Of a stretch of 64,000 nucleotides of DNA, positions 1 to 12,532 are shown in pieces. A program made the position numbers and the translations under genes. Below the pieces are notes generated by a model, which was given only the letters and a program-made list of their open reading frames with translations, had not been told where the DNA came from and searched no databases. The stretch spans positions 744,001 to 808,000 of the forward strand of contig NZ_JALJZW010000001.1 in the NCBI RefSeq assembly GCF_024171495.1, given 5' to 3'. Positions within the stretch are counted from its first letter, which is position 1. Each line of letters opens with the position of its first letter. Source of the DNA: Deinococcus sp. HSC-46F16 (GTDB lineage: Bacteria > Deinococcota > Deinococci > Deinococcales > Deinococcaceae).

Positions 1-1031
1 GCCACCGCGCGGGTGAGGTTCTCGCGGGCCGCCTTGAGGTCCCCGGCGTCGAGGTCGAGGCGCCCGAGGTAGTAGTAGAACTCGGGGTAGCGCAGCGGAT
101 CGAGCCGCACGGCCTGCGTGAGCTGTGCCCGCGCGGTCACCGGGTCGCGGCTGAGGTAGCTCACCACGCCGTATTGCCCCACCGCGTAGGGGTTGTTCGG
201 CGCGAGGCGGGCCGCCTGCGCGGCTTCGGGCTTCGCAGCGGCGGTGTTGCCGCTGATCGCCAGGAGTTTGGCGTAGTAGGCGCGGTTGTAGGCGTCGGCA
301 GGATCGGTGATGACCGCCCGCTGAAGGCTGTCGATGGCCGACACGAGGTTCCCGGTGGCGTAGTACATATCCCCGAGGTTGAAGAGAATCAGCCCATTGT
401 CGGGATTCAGCGTGCTGGCCTGCTTAAAGGCCTCGATGGCCTGCCCCGCCGCGCCCTGGAGCCGCAGCACGTTGCCGCGCTCGTTCCAGACCTTGCTGAG
501 ATTGAGTTTGCGCTCGGCTTCCGGGCTGGCCTGCGCGAGGGCTTCGGCTTGGGTCAGGACCCCCAGGGCCTGCGCGAGGTTGCCCGACACGCTGGCCCGG
601 TCCCCCGCCCCGATAAACTGCTGCTGGTACGCCTGCGCGAGCGCGAGGTGCCCGCTGAGATTGCGGGCGTCCTGGGTGGTCAGGCGCCGCAGCGTCTCGA
701 TGGCGGGCGCGTACAACCGCAGCTTGACCTGCGAACGGCCCAGGCCGAGCAGGGCGTCGCTGCTGCGGGGGTCAATCTCGGCCGCGGCGCGAAAGGCCAC
801 GTAGGCTTGATCGAAGTTGCCCCGGCCGTAGTAGAAGTTGCCCAACGCCACGTAGTTCGCGGCGGGCAGCGGGGCCGCCTGGGGCGTCGCCGGAGCCGCA
901 GGCTGCGCCGGGGCAGGCGCCGCCGGAGGCGTCTGCGTTGCGGGCGCCGACGCGGGTGGCGCCTGGGTCTGGGCCAGGGCCGCAGACAGGGTGGCCGCCA
1001 CGAGCAGCGGGCCGAGGGTACGTCGTTTCAC
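1..1031 (-). CDS. Secreted/periplasmic TPR-repeat protein (C-terminus beyond window)
   Basis: The gene starts with GTG at 1031, preceded by a TGGAGG Shine-Dalgarno, and runs off the left edge after 343 codons. The N-terminus ([20 protein letters not shown]) is a Sec signal peptide, followed by a Pro/Ala-rich linker of about 45 residues. From about residue 65 there are tandem 34-residue helical repeats with TPR spacing, for example '[20 protein letters not shown]' and '[20 protein letters not shown]'. TPR arrays are protein-interaction scaffolds; outside the membrane this one may serve envelope assembly, but nothing here names a partner. The divergent neighbour is coaE. Confidence 0.85.
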   Translation of the reverse strand, partial: MKRRTLGPLLVAATLSAALAQTQAPPASAPATQTPPAAPAPAQPAAPATPQAAPLPAANYVALGNFYYGRGNFDQAYVAFRAAAEIDPRSSDALLGLGRSQVKLRLYAPAIETLRRLTTQDARNLSGHLALAQAYQQQFIGAGDRASVSGNLAQALGVLTQAEALAQASPEAERKLNLSKVWNERGNVLRLQGAAGQAIEAFKQASTLNPDNGLILFNLGDMYYATGNLVSAIDSLQRAVITDPADAYNRAYYAKLLAISGNTAAAKPEAAQAARLAPNNPYAVGQYGVVSYLSRDPVTARAQLTQAVRLDPLRYPEFYYYLGRLDLDAGDLKAARENLTRAV

Positions 1032-1253
1032 TCAGAAACCTCCAGGGTTGAGGCTAACACTGGCCCCGGAGGGGTGCAAGCCGGAGTCGGGGGCCAGGAC
1101 GGGCCGCATGCGTTCAGCATAGGGTGACCCGCCAGAACCGGGGTGAAGCCCGTGTGAGAGGGCAAAATCGGGGCGGCGGAGGGCAGAGGCATCGTCCCCG
1201 GCAGCGTAGGAGCGCCGGGTGACGGGCACCTGACGGCCCCACTACGGCGGCCC

Positions 1254-1259
1254 TAGACT
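1254..1259 (+). promoter_or_regulatory. -10 box (TAGACT) of coaE, leaderless type
   Basis: TAGACT ends six bases before the coaE ATG, so the transcript should begin at or next to the start codon. No Shine-Dalgarno fits between them. Confidence 0.6.
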
Positions 1260-1265
1260 GCCCCC

Positions 1266-1922
1266 ATGCCTTCTCCCTTCCCATCCCAGCCGCGCCGATT
1301 GGGCCTGACCGGCAGCATCGGCGCGGGCAAGAGCACGGTCGCGGCCCTCCTGCGGGAGCGCGGCCTGACCGTCCTCGACGCCGATGAGGTCGCCCGGGAG
1401 GTAACCCGTGACCCCAGCGTGCTGGCCGAGATCGGAGCCGAGTTTCCCGGCGTGGTGCAGGGCGGCGAACTGGACCGGGGAGCGCTCGCGGCGCGGGTGT
1501 TCGGGGACCCGGCGCGGCTGGCGGTCCTGAATGGCATCACCCACCCCCGCGTGCGGGCGCGAATGCTGGCGCTGGAGCAGGAGGCCGCCGCCCGTGGGGA
1601 GGAGTGGACCGTGCAGGACGTGCCCCTGCTGTTCGAGGGGGGCCTGGACAGGCAGATGGACGCCGTGCTCGTCGTGGATGCCCCGCTGGAGGTGCGCGTC
1701 TCACGCGTCATCGCCCGCTCCGGCCTAAGCCGCGAGGAGGTGCTGGCGCGGGATGCCCGCCAGATGCCCGCCGAGGAGAAACGGCGGCGGGCGACCTTCG
1801 TGCTGGACAACAGTGGGGAGGTGGAGGCCTTGGCGGGGCAGGTGGGCGCGGCGATGGCCGCGCTGGGCATCCAGCCTCCAGCGGCCAGCGGCCAGCAAGA
1901 GAAAAGCCCCAGCATTCGCTGA
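1266..1922 (+). CDS. coaE: Dephospho-CoA kinase
   Basis: Phosphorylates the 3'-OH of dephospho-CoA, the last step of coenzyme A synthesis, in the cytosol. The 218-residue protein opens with a Walker A loop (GSIGAGKS, residues 16-23) and has the family's 'DADEVAREV' region and '[10 protein letters not shown]' segment. The core family is about 200 residues. The last ~15 residues ([15 protein letters not shown]) are an extra tail encoded by a GGCCAGC-rich repeat also found at the end of pyrG and inside recQ. The ATG is supported by TAGACT six bases upstream. It converges on pyrG with only 21 bases between stop codons. Confidence 0.95.
   Translation: MPSPFPSQPRRLGLTGSIGAGKSTVAALLRERGLTVLDADEVAREVTRDPSVLAEIGAEFPGVVQGGELDRGALAARVFGDPARLAVLNGITHPRVRARMLALEQEAAARGEEWTVQDVPLLFEGGLDRQMDAVLVVDAPLEVRVSRVIARSGLSREEVLARDARQMPAEEKRRRATFVLDNSGEVEALAGQVGAAMAALGIQPPAASGQQEKSPSIR
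1873..1910 (+). repeat. In-frame GGCCAGC repeat, copy 1 (CoaE C-terminus)
   Basis: Tandem GCGGCCAGCGGCCAGC followed by AAGAGAAAAGC, read in frame as [11 protein letters not shown]. Together with copy 2 on the other strand it makes a large imperfect dyad across the coaE/pyrG junction, which could also work as a two-way terminator. Confidence 0.7.
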
Positions 1923-1943
1923 GGCTCCCTCCTCTCTGGCAGC

Positions 1944-3605
<1,662 letters not shown>

Positions 3606-3652
3606 GCTGAACACGAGCGCCTGACCCCCGAATCCGGCTGTGCTGTGGGGGT

Positions 3653-3686
<34 letters not shown>

Positions 3687-3718
3687 CTAGAGGATAGCAT
3701 GGGTTGAAGGTCCATTCC

Positions 3719-4231
3719 CTACTTGAAAGACACTTGGAGCGCGGTTTCGTCCGGTCCGAGAGGCTCGAATCGTGGCCTGAGCCGGATAAAGGTCTCGTCG
3801 GCAATCGGCAGCACTCCCGGTTCCAGGTTGCGCTGCCGAACGCGCTGCCAGGCCTCCTCCTCGGGAGGTTCCAGGGCATAGAACGTCAGCGGCACGCTGA
3901 GCGCGGCGGCCTCGGTGCGGAGGGCGTCACGTCCCCTGCGTGTCCAGAAGCCGTCATCGAGGACGACGTGCAGGCCCAAGGCGACGGCTCGCTTCCATTG
4001 CCGTCCAGTACGGCGGCAACACGGCGGGAGGCCACCGGGAATTCCTCGACGTTCAGGTCAGGGCCGTACAGGGCAACGATCCACTCGTCGATGGTGAAGC
4101 GCAGGGCGGGCAACCCGTGTTCCAGGCACCGGGCCAACGCCGTTATTACCGCTGCCCATGTATCCGTGCAGGGCGTGAATCCCTGTGGCGGGAAGGAAGG
4201 GCGCCGTGGCTGCCGTCCCGTTTTCCCTCAC
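3719..4231 (-). pseudogene. P-loop AAA-type kinase (zeta-toxin/CPT-like fold), disrupted by two frameshifts
   Basis: No single frame covers this gene, but three consecutive minus-strand frames together make a recognisable ~170-residue P-loop kinase. The GTG at 4231 overlaps the recD2 stop (GTGA), implying translational coupling. The first frame gives 'ALHGYMGSG', the start of Walker A. One extra T near 4146 breaks GKT. The second frame continues 'LARCLEHGLPALRFTIDEWI' to 'VASRRVAAVLD'. Near 3994-4015 the frame shifts again to 'WKRAVALGLHVVLDDGFWTR' and on to the stop. The DEW and D(W/D)GFW motifs fit AAA ATP-binding proteins of the zeta-toxin/chloramphenicol phosphotransferase-like group. This is either a decayed gene or two assembly errors. 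Confidence 0.65.
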
Positions 4232-6339
4232 CGCCCCCGCACCCGCTCCAGCAATGCCGTATTGCGCTCCTCGCGCTGCCGGCCCGCCGCCTTCTCCCAC
4301 GCCGAGGCCGACCCCACCGCATAGAAGCGGTCTCGGGCACGGGTCAGGGCCGTGTAGACGAGGTTGCGCGAGAGCATCGGCATGTGGGCCTCGTGCAGTA
4401 CGCCGAGGACGGTGGGCCACTCGCTGCCCTGGGCGCGGTGGACGGTCAGGGCGTAGCCGAGTTGCAGGTTGAACAGTTCTGCCCCGCCGAGGTCCACGAT
4501 GTTGCCGTCGAAGTCCACGGTCAGGCGGCTGCCCTCGGCCTTGAGGACCGTGCCCAGCGTGCCGTTGAACACCTCGTTCTGGTAGTCGTTTTTCGTCTGC
4601 ACGACCACGTCGCCGGGCCGCGCCTCGCCGTCGCCGATGCGGATGCCGCCCTGACCGGGGTTGAAGAGGGACTGGAGGTGGGTGTTGAGCAGCTCGACCC
4701 CCAGCGGCCCCTTGCGCATGGGCGTGAGCACCTGCACCTGCCCCGGCCCGCCAAGTTCGCGCACCATCAGGGCCACCCGGCGGGCGCCCACGTCGGGTTC
4801 GGTTTCGGTCAGGCCCAGGCGGGGGTCACCCCACTCGGGCGCCTGCCCGTGCAGCAGGCCGTGCGCCGCCCGGATGATGGGGTTCTCGGCGGCTTGGCGG
4901 TACACGGTGGTCAGGCGGACGGTGGGGGCGGCCTCGGTGATCGCGTGCAGCGGCAACCCTGCGTCCACCGGGGGAAGCTGGTCGGTATCGCCCACCAGCA
5001 GTACCCGCGCCCCCGGCGGCACGGCAGCGAGCAGCGAGAGCATCAGCGCGTCGCCGCACATGCTGACCTCGTCCACGATCAACAGGTCATAGGGCGCCGG
5101 TTCGAGGTGGTTGTGCCGGAATCCCGCCGGGCCGTACCCCAACAGGCGGTGAATGGTGGAGGCGGGGCGCCCCGTCACCTCCCCCAGACGGCGGGCCGCC
5201 TTGCCGGTGGGGGCACACAGGCCGACCTCCAGCCCCAGCTTTTCCGCGAGGTCCGCGACCGCCCGTGTGGTCGTGCTTTTCCCGGTGCCGGGGCCACCCG
5301 TCAGGACGACGAGGCGATTCTCTTCGAGCAGACCCAGCACCCCGGCCTGCTCCGCCGACAGTCCCTTCGCCGCGCCCGCGGGCACCGTCCACTCGTCCCC
5401 GGCGGGCGGGGTGGCGAGCAGGGTGCGGATGAGCTTGGCGAGCTTCTTCTCAGCCCGCAGGACGTGGGGAAGGTAGATGCGGCTCTCGCCCTCCCCCGTA
5501 GGGTCGTCGCACAGGCGGCCGAGTTCGGTGGCCGTCTCCACCGCGAGTTTGGCCTGCTCCGCCGACACGCGGGTGTAGTGCAGGACGCCGCGCTCGGCCC
5601 GTGCGCGGGGCAGGAAGGAGTGGCCGCCCTGCTGCCCCGCCTGCTGAAGCGCGTACACGGCAGCGGCAGTCAGGCGCCGGGGGTCGTCGTTCGCACCCCC
5701 CGAAGCCTGCCACAGCTTGTCAGCGGTCAGGAAGCCGATGCCCTCCACCTCGGTCAGCGCGAAGAGGTCGGCCTGGAGACGTTCCAGCGCCGCTTCTCCG
5801 AAGTGCTTGACCGCCCGCTGCGCCTGGGAGATGGAGAGGCCGAGGCCCTGGAGTCCGGCGAGGAGGCGGCGCTCCAGCCCCTGCTGGCTCCAACTGGAGA
5901 CCATTTTGTGCAGGGTGGATTGGGTGACGCCGGGCACCTGCAACAGCTTTTCGGGGTCCTGTTCGAGGATGTCGAAGGTATCCGGCCCGAAGGCCCTGGC
6001 GATGCGTCCCGCAAGCACTTTGCCCACGCCACCCACCCGCGCTTCTAAGTAGGCGGCGACGCCCGCTTCGGTGAGGTCGGCGGGCTGGGCTTCGAGCACC
6101 ATGTTCAGCACCCGGTACTGGTAGCCGTACTCACGGTGCTCTTCCATCAGCACCTCGGCGCTGAAGGTGTCCCCGGCGTCCAGCGGGGGCATCACGCCGA
6201 TCACGGTGGCGTCGGGGTCCTCGCCCTCGGAGTTGCGCAGGCGGGCGGTCATCACGGTAAAGCCGGTGTCGGAGCGGAAGCGCACCTTGTGGACGCCGCC
6301 CGTCACGCGAAACGGCTCGGTGGGGGGCTGAGCGGTCAT
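4228..6339 (-). CDS. recD2: RecD2 ATP-dependent 5'-3' DNA helicase
   Basis: Superfamily 1B helicase of 703 residues, the RecBC-independent RecD subtype; in D. radiodurans, which lacks RecBC, it contributes to repair and damage tolerance. An N-terminal OB-like domain (about 1-95, 'FRVTGGVHKVRFRSDTGFTV') and helix-hairpin-helix segments (about 100-240) precede the motor. Motor motifs are Walker A 'GGPGTGKST' near residue 350, 'LLIVDEVSM', 'GDTDQLPPV' and the C-terminal 'YALTVHRAQGSEWP'. Start ATG 6339 has TATCCT seven bases upstream. The downstream broken kinase overlaps its stop codon. Confidence 0.95.
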   Translation of the reverse strand: MTAQPPTEPFRVTGGVHKVRFRSDTGFTVMTARLRNSEGEDPDATVIGVMPPLDAGDTFSAEVLMEEHREYGYQYRVLNMVLEAQPADLTEAGVAAYLEARVGGVGKVLAGRIARAFGPDTFDILEQDPEKLLQVPGVTQSTLHKMVSSWSQQGLERRLLAGLQGLGLSISQAQRAVKHFGEAALERLQADLFALTEVEGIGFLTADKLWQASGGANDDPRRLTAAAVYALQQAGQQGGHSFLPRARAERGVLHYTRVSAEQAKLAVETATELGRLCDDPTGEGESRIYLPHVLRAEKKLAKLIRTLLATPPAGDEWTVPAGAAKGLSAEQAGVLGLLEENRLVVLTGGPGTGKSTTTRAVADLAEKLGLEVGLCAPTGKAARRLGEVTGRPASTIHRLLGYGPAGFRHNHLEPAPYDLLIVDEVSMCGDALMLSLLAAVPPGARVLLVGDTDQLPPVDAGLPLHAITEAAPTVRLTTVYRQAAENPIIRAAHGLLHGQAPEWGDPRLGLTETEPDVGARRVALMVRELGGPGQVQVLTPMRKGPLGVELLNTHLQSLFNPGQGGIRIGDGEARPGDVVVQTKNDYQNEVFNGTLGTVLKAEGSRLTVDFDGNIVDLGGAELFNLQLGYALTVHRAQGSEWPTVLGVLHEAHMPMLSRNLVYTALTRARDRFYAVGSASAWEKAAGRQREERNTALLERVRGR

Positions 6340-6346
6340 GGACGAG

Positions 6347-6352
6347 AGGATA
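6347..6352 (-). promoter_or_regulatory. -10 box (TATCCT) of recD2, leaderless type
   Basis: TATCCT on the minus strand, seven bases before the recD2 ATG. The divergent RES gene has its own box at 6481, so 6353-6480 is the shared regulatory gap. I see nothing else in it. Confidence 0.6.
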
Positions 6353-6492
6353 GCGCGGCCCGTCCGGTTCTGTTGGGGGCAGAATGGGGGGCGGCCGGGC
6401 CTTCATCTTCTTGAGCTGATTTGGGCAGCGAGGACGTAGTGGCTGAACGGGGTCCCAATCCACCCGGTCCTGGCGACCGGTAGGGTCAGGCC

Positions 6493-7056
6493 ATGCTGCG
6501 GGACACCGACTTACGAGAAGCGCTTCAATCCCTGCCCACCGCCTCCTGGGAAGGCCAGGTCTTCCGCTGCGTGAAGGGCGTGACGGCGGATGAGGTGCAG
6601 AAAAACCTGTGCAACCTGACCCAAGACGGCCGCTACAGCCGGGGCGAAGACCTGCGGGTGCTGTACACCTCGCACGGGTGGGAGGTGGCGGGCATGGAGT
6701 TCCGGCAGTCCCCGGCCAAGCCGACCCCGGCGGACCTGCGCGGCGCGACGTGCCTGGGCCTGCGGGTGTGGGCCGAGCGGGTGCTGGACCTGACGGACGC
6801 GGGGGTGCGCGAGCGGTTGGGCACCTCCTTGCAGGAGCTGACGGGCGACTGGCAATTGCTGAACGAGCAGGGCGAGGACGCGCCCACCCAGCGGCTGGGG
6901 CGGGCCGCCTTCGAGTCCGGGCGCTTCGACGCGGTGCGGGCGCCCAGCAAGCTGCGGCCCGGCGAGGCGAATCTGCTGGTGTTCGTGGACCGGACCAGGG
7001 AGCGGGTCGTGGCGACGGACCTCCCGCCGGGCTTTCCAGAACGGCTGGAGGTGTAG
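6493..7056 (+). CDS. RES-domain protein (putative NAD+-degrading toxin family)
   Basis: 187 residues with the RES-domain pattern: VFR (R25), 'GRYSRGEDLRVLYTS' (R47), 'VAGMEF' (E69) and 'RAPSKLRPGEANLLVFV' (S152), matching the conserved Arg-Glu-Ser positions and the PS...E.N..(I/V)(N/F) end. Characterised RES toxins (ParT, MbcT, Xre-RES systems) break down NAD+ or ADP-ribosylate targets, and are normally encoded next to an Xre/MbcA-type antitoxin. None is visible: upstream is divergent recD2, downstream is sbcD. The ATG follows TAGGGT by six bases. RES membership is fairly secure from motifs; toxicity is not established. Confidence 0.75.
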   Translation: MLRDTDLREALQSLPTASWEGQVFRCVKGVTADEVQKNLCNLTQDGRYSRGEDLRVLYTSHGWEVAGMEFRQSPAKPTPADLRGATCLGLRVWAERVLDLTDAGVRERLGTSLQELTGDWQLLNEQGEDAPTQRLGRAAFESGRFDAVRAPSKLRPGEANLLVFVDRTRERVVATDLPPGFPERLEV

Positions 7057-7112
7057 TCCCACCGTGACAAACCCATCCGTGCCGATGCCGTCCCCATGCT
7101 ATTTTTTCCGTC

Positions 7113-8296
7113 ATGCGCGTACTTCACACCGCCGATTTCCATGCCGGGCGGAATCTGAGGGGCTTTGACCGGACGCCCGAGATTCATGGGGCACTGACCG
7201 AGATCGCGGAGCTGGCCCGCAGCGAACGGGCCGACGTGGTGCTGGTGTCGGGCGACCTCTTCGATACGGTCAACCCCTCGGCCGAGGCGGAGGCGGCGGT
7301 CTTCGACTTCTTCCTGCGGCTGCGCGACGCAAACATTCCGGCGGTCGCCATCGCGGGGAACCACGACAGCGCGGCCCGGCTTCACAGCCTCGCCGGGCTG
7401 CTGGGGTGGGTGGGCGTGCAGCTCGTGGCGCAGCCCACCGCCAATCCCCTCGACATGATCCGCACCGTAGTCACGCGCGGCGGCGAGACGCTGACGGTGG
7501 GAGCGCTGCCTTTTCTGTCCGAGCGGCGGCTCGTCAAGGCGGCAGACGTGCTCGGCGGCGACGTGGGCGCGTGGCGGCAGAAGTACCGCGAGGGCATGGG
7601 CTTTTTCCTGCGGCGGCTGGCGGAGGGATTCCGGCCGGGCAGCGTGAATATGCTGATGGCGCACGCCACGATGGACGGGGCGGTGCCCAGCGGCTCCGAG
7701 CGCACCATGCAGTTCGACCTGCTCAACGCCTACACGCTCTCGCCGCTGCAACTTCCGGCGGCCGCGCAGTACGTGGCGCTGGGGCACGTCCACAAGCCGC
7801 AGCAGAACTCGGAGATGCCGCTCGCGCACTACCCCGGCTCAGTAATTCAGCTCGACTTCGGGGAGGGCGGCGAGAAAAAGCAGGTCAATCTGGTGGAAGT
7901 CGAGCCGGGTCGCCCCGCCCGCGTCATCCCGATTCCGCTTGCCAGCGGGCGCGAGTTGCGGACCGTGCGGGTCACGCTGGACAACGTAGACGCGCGGCTG
8001 GCGGCGCTGGAGGGCTTTCCCGGCCTCGTCAAGGTGGTTGTGCGGGCACCCTCGGGCACCGCGTTGCCGGGCCTCAAGGACCGGGTGCTGCGGCGACTGC
8101 CCAACACGCTGGCGGTGGAGCTGGACGCCGTGCAGGAGGACCTCGCCCTCCCCGAGCGGCGGCGCGAGGGGCTGAGTCTGATGGACCTGTACGAGCGCTT
8201 CCATCAGGAGCGGCGTGGAGAGCTGCCGATTGATTTGCGCGACGCCTTCCGCGAGGCGGACGAGGCCGCGCGGGGCGAGGAAGAAGGGGTGGTGGC

Positions 8297-8300
<4 letters not shown>
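7113..8300 (+). CDS. sbcD: SbcD nuclease subunit (Mre11-like)
   Basis: Metallophosphoesterase subunit of SbcCD, which trims DNA ends and cleaves hairpins. The 395-residue protein carries the phosphoesterase motifs in order: 'DFHAGRNL' (about 7-14), 'GDLFD', 'GNHDS', 'MAHATMDG' and 'LGHVHKPQ'. A C-terminal capping domain follows. TATTTT lies seven bases before the ATG. Its stop overlaps the GTG of sbcC (GTGA), so the two subunits are translationally coupled. It heads an operon with sbcC, a Nudix gene and a phosphoribosyltransferase gene. Confidence 0.96.
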
Positions 8301-11025
<2,725 letters not shown>

Positions 11026-11029
<4 letters not shown>

Positions 11030-11508
11030 GCGGTGGGGTGACCGAGCGCGGAAGCTGGGAGGGCCGCCCCACCGTGCTGACGTGGCTGCCGGGTTATCAG
11101 CCTTCCTCTGGTGAAGCAGTCACACAGATCAGCGGCGTCTGCCTGACCGAGGAGGGCCGCGTGGTGCTGGTGTCCGAGAACGGCGAAACGTGGAGTCTGC
11201 CCGGCGGCCACCCGGAAGCCGGGGAGGACTGGGAGGCGACACTGCGGCGTGAGGGTCAGGAAGAAGCCTGCGCGGAAGTGCTGGCCTGCCGCCTGCTGGG
11301 AGCCGTGCGGGTGGAGGGGCTGACGCCGGAGCCGTACTTCCAGTTGCGCTACCAGGCGCGGGTGCGGCTGGACGTCTTCACCCCCGTATTCGAGATGCGC
11401 CACCGGGTCGCCGTCTCCCCCACCGAGGTCACCCGGCTTCTGCTGTGGGCAGCGGGGCCAATTGGACGGGCACTGCTGGCCGACGCGCTGGCGCAGGATG
11501 TTCCGTGA
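11026..11508 (+). CDS. Nudix hydrolase
   Basis: 160 residues with a Nudix box at about 61-80: G61 x5 E67 x7 R75-E76 then Gly-Gln-Glu79-Glu80. The usual hydrophobic residue after RE is Gly here; the metal-binding E79/E80 are present. Nudix enzymes cleave nucleoside diphosphates linked to another moiety, and Deinococcus species have many; the substrate cannot be told from sequence. GTG start overlaps the sbcC stop, and its stop overlaps the next GTG, so it is part of the sbcDC operon. A role in cleaning damaged nucleotides during repair is only an inference from context. Confidence 0.88.
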
Positions 11509-12065
11509 CGGCTGACCTCCCCCGGCTGCTGGGAGAACGCGGCGCTCTACGCCCCGGCCACACCGCCTTTCGCAATGGCCTGCATGCGGACGGCTGGATA
11601 GAGAAGGGGGAGATCGTCCGCGATCCGGCCACATTGGACGGGGTGGCAGCGGTGCAGGCGGCCTCGCTGCGGGCCGCGTTTCCCGAGGCGACCCTGCTGG
11701 TGGGGGCGCCCGCGTGCGGGGCGGTGCTGGCTTCCTTCGTGGCGCGGCACCTGGGCCTGCCTGTCGCCTACGTCCTGACGGGCGAGCGACCGGGCTGGCA
11801 CCGGATGCACGTCCCCACGCCCGGTGAGCGGCTGGTGTACGTGGACGACCTGATCTGCACCGGGACGGACGCCCGCGCGGTCCTGACATTTCTGCGAGGT
11901 GAGGGGCACACGGCCCTCGGCGTGAGCGCGTGGCTCAGCAGAACGGGGCTGGAAGGCGAACGGCTGGTGACGCTGACGGGAGCGCCCTTTCAGACCTTCC
12001 CGGCGGCGGAGTGCCCGCTGTGTGCGGCAGGGGAAGGGCTGATCTGGCGGGACGTGCGGGAGTAG
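11505..12065 (+). CDS. Type I phosphoribosyltransferase, orotate PRTase-like
   Basis: Starting at the GTG overlapping the Nudix stop (GTGA), the protein has 186 residues. The PRPP-binding motif is 'VYVDDLICTGTD' (about 111-122), close to the VVVDDVxTTG of PyrE. 'LLVGAPACGAVLASFVARHL' resembles the OPRTase 'G...G...A...A' loop. The C-terminus has Cys-x2-Cys ('AECPLCAAGEG'), seen in some PyrE-like proteins of this lineage. It may be a salvage or orotate enzyme; since it lies in a repair operon rather than a pyrimidine operon I leave the symbol blank. Confidence 0.75.
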   Translation: MTADLPRLLGERGALRPGHTAFRNGLHADGWIEKGEIVRDPATLDGVAAVQAASLRAAFPEATLLVGAPACGAVLASFVARHLGLPVAYVLTGERPGWHRMHVPTPGERLVYVDDLICTGTDARAVLTFLRGEGHTALGVSAWLSRTGLEGERLVTLTGAPFQTFPAAECPLCAAGEGLIWRDVRE

Positions 12066-12066
12066 G

Positions 12067-12468
12067 TCAGGCCCGCAGGCCGGGCGGCAATGCCACGGCA
12101 TACACCGCGAGCGGCACCCACAGCCCGTCCGGGCCGCCACGTGGCCGGGGCCGACCGTCCGGGCCGAGGTAGATCATCCGGTAGCGGCGGCGCTGCCACT
12201 CCAGCTCGCCGCCTACCACGCAGAACAGGTCCGCGACGACGTTGGCGGCGGCGGGGTCCGTATCGGTAGCGGCCAGGATGCGGAAGTTGCGCAGGGGCTG
12301 GCGGCGGTAGTGCAGGCGGGCGGCCTTCACCTCCCGGCCCGTCGGCGTGCGCCAGGGATCGGGCCGGGCACCGGAGGCGGGGAGCCAGCGGGCCAGTTCG
12401 GCATACTCCCGCCGCTGCCAGCGGGCCAGGATGCCCGCGAGCACTTCGGGGGGCGTCGGCTCGGTCAT
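12067..12468 (-). CDS. Conserved hypothetical protein, 133 aa
   Basis: I do not recognise a named family. It is a small Arg-rich protein (N-terminus 'TPPEVLAGILARWQRREYAE') whose predicted strands 'NVVADLFCVVGGELEWQRRRYRMIYLG' suggest a compact alpha+beta domain. It lies 64 bases downstream of the smc stop on the same strand and may be the end of that transcript. CATCCT seven bases before the ATG is a possible promoter of its own. Its stop lies one base past the end of the convergent phosphoribosyltransferase gene, with no room for a terminator. Confidence 0.7.
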   Translation of the reverse strand: MTEPTPPEVLAGILARWQRREYAELARWLPASGARPDPWRTPTGREVKAARLHYRRQPLRNFRILAATDTDPAAANVVADLFCVVGGELEWQRRRYRMIYLGPDGRPRPRGGPDGLWVPLAVYAVALPPGLRA

Positions 12469-12532
12469 GGCGGGCAGGATGGCGCGGGATGTGGCAAAGG
12501 GGCATCCGGCGACTGGCCTACCCGGACCCTCC

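Noticed and set aside
6353..6480. Search for an antitoxin gene upstream of the RES gene
   Set aside because: The gap to recD2 has no frame of useful length with a start signal, and nothing resembling a helix-turn-helix.
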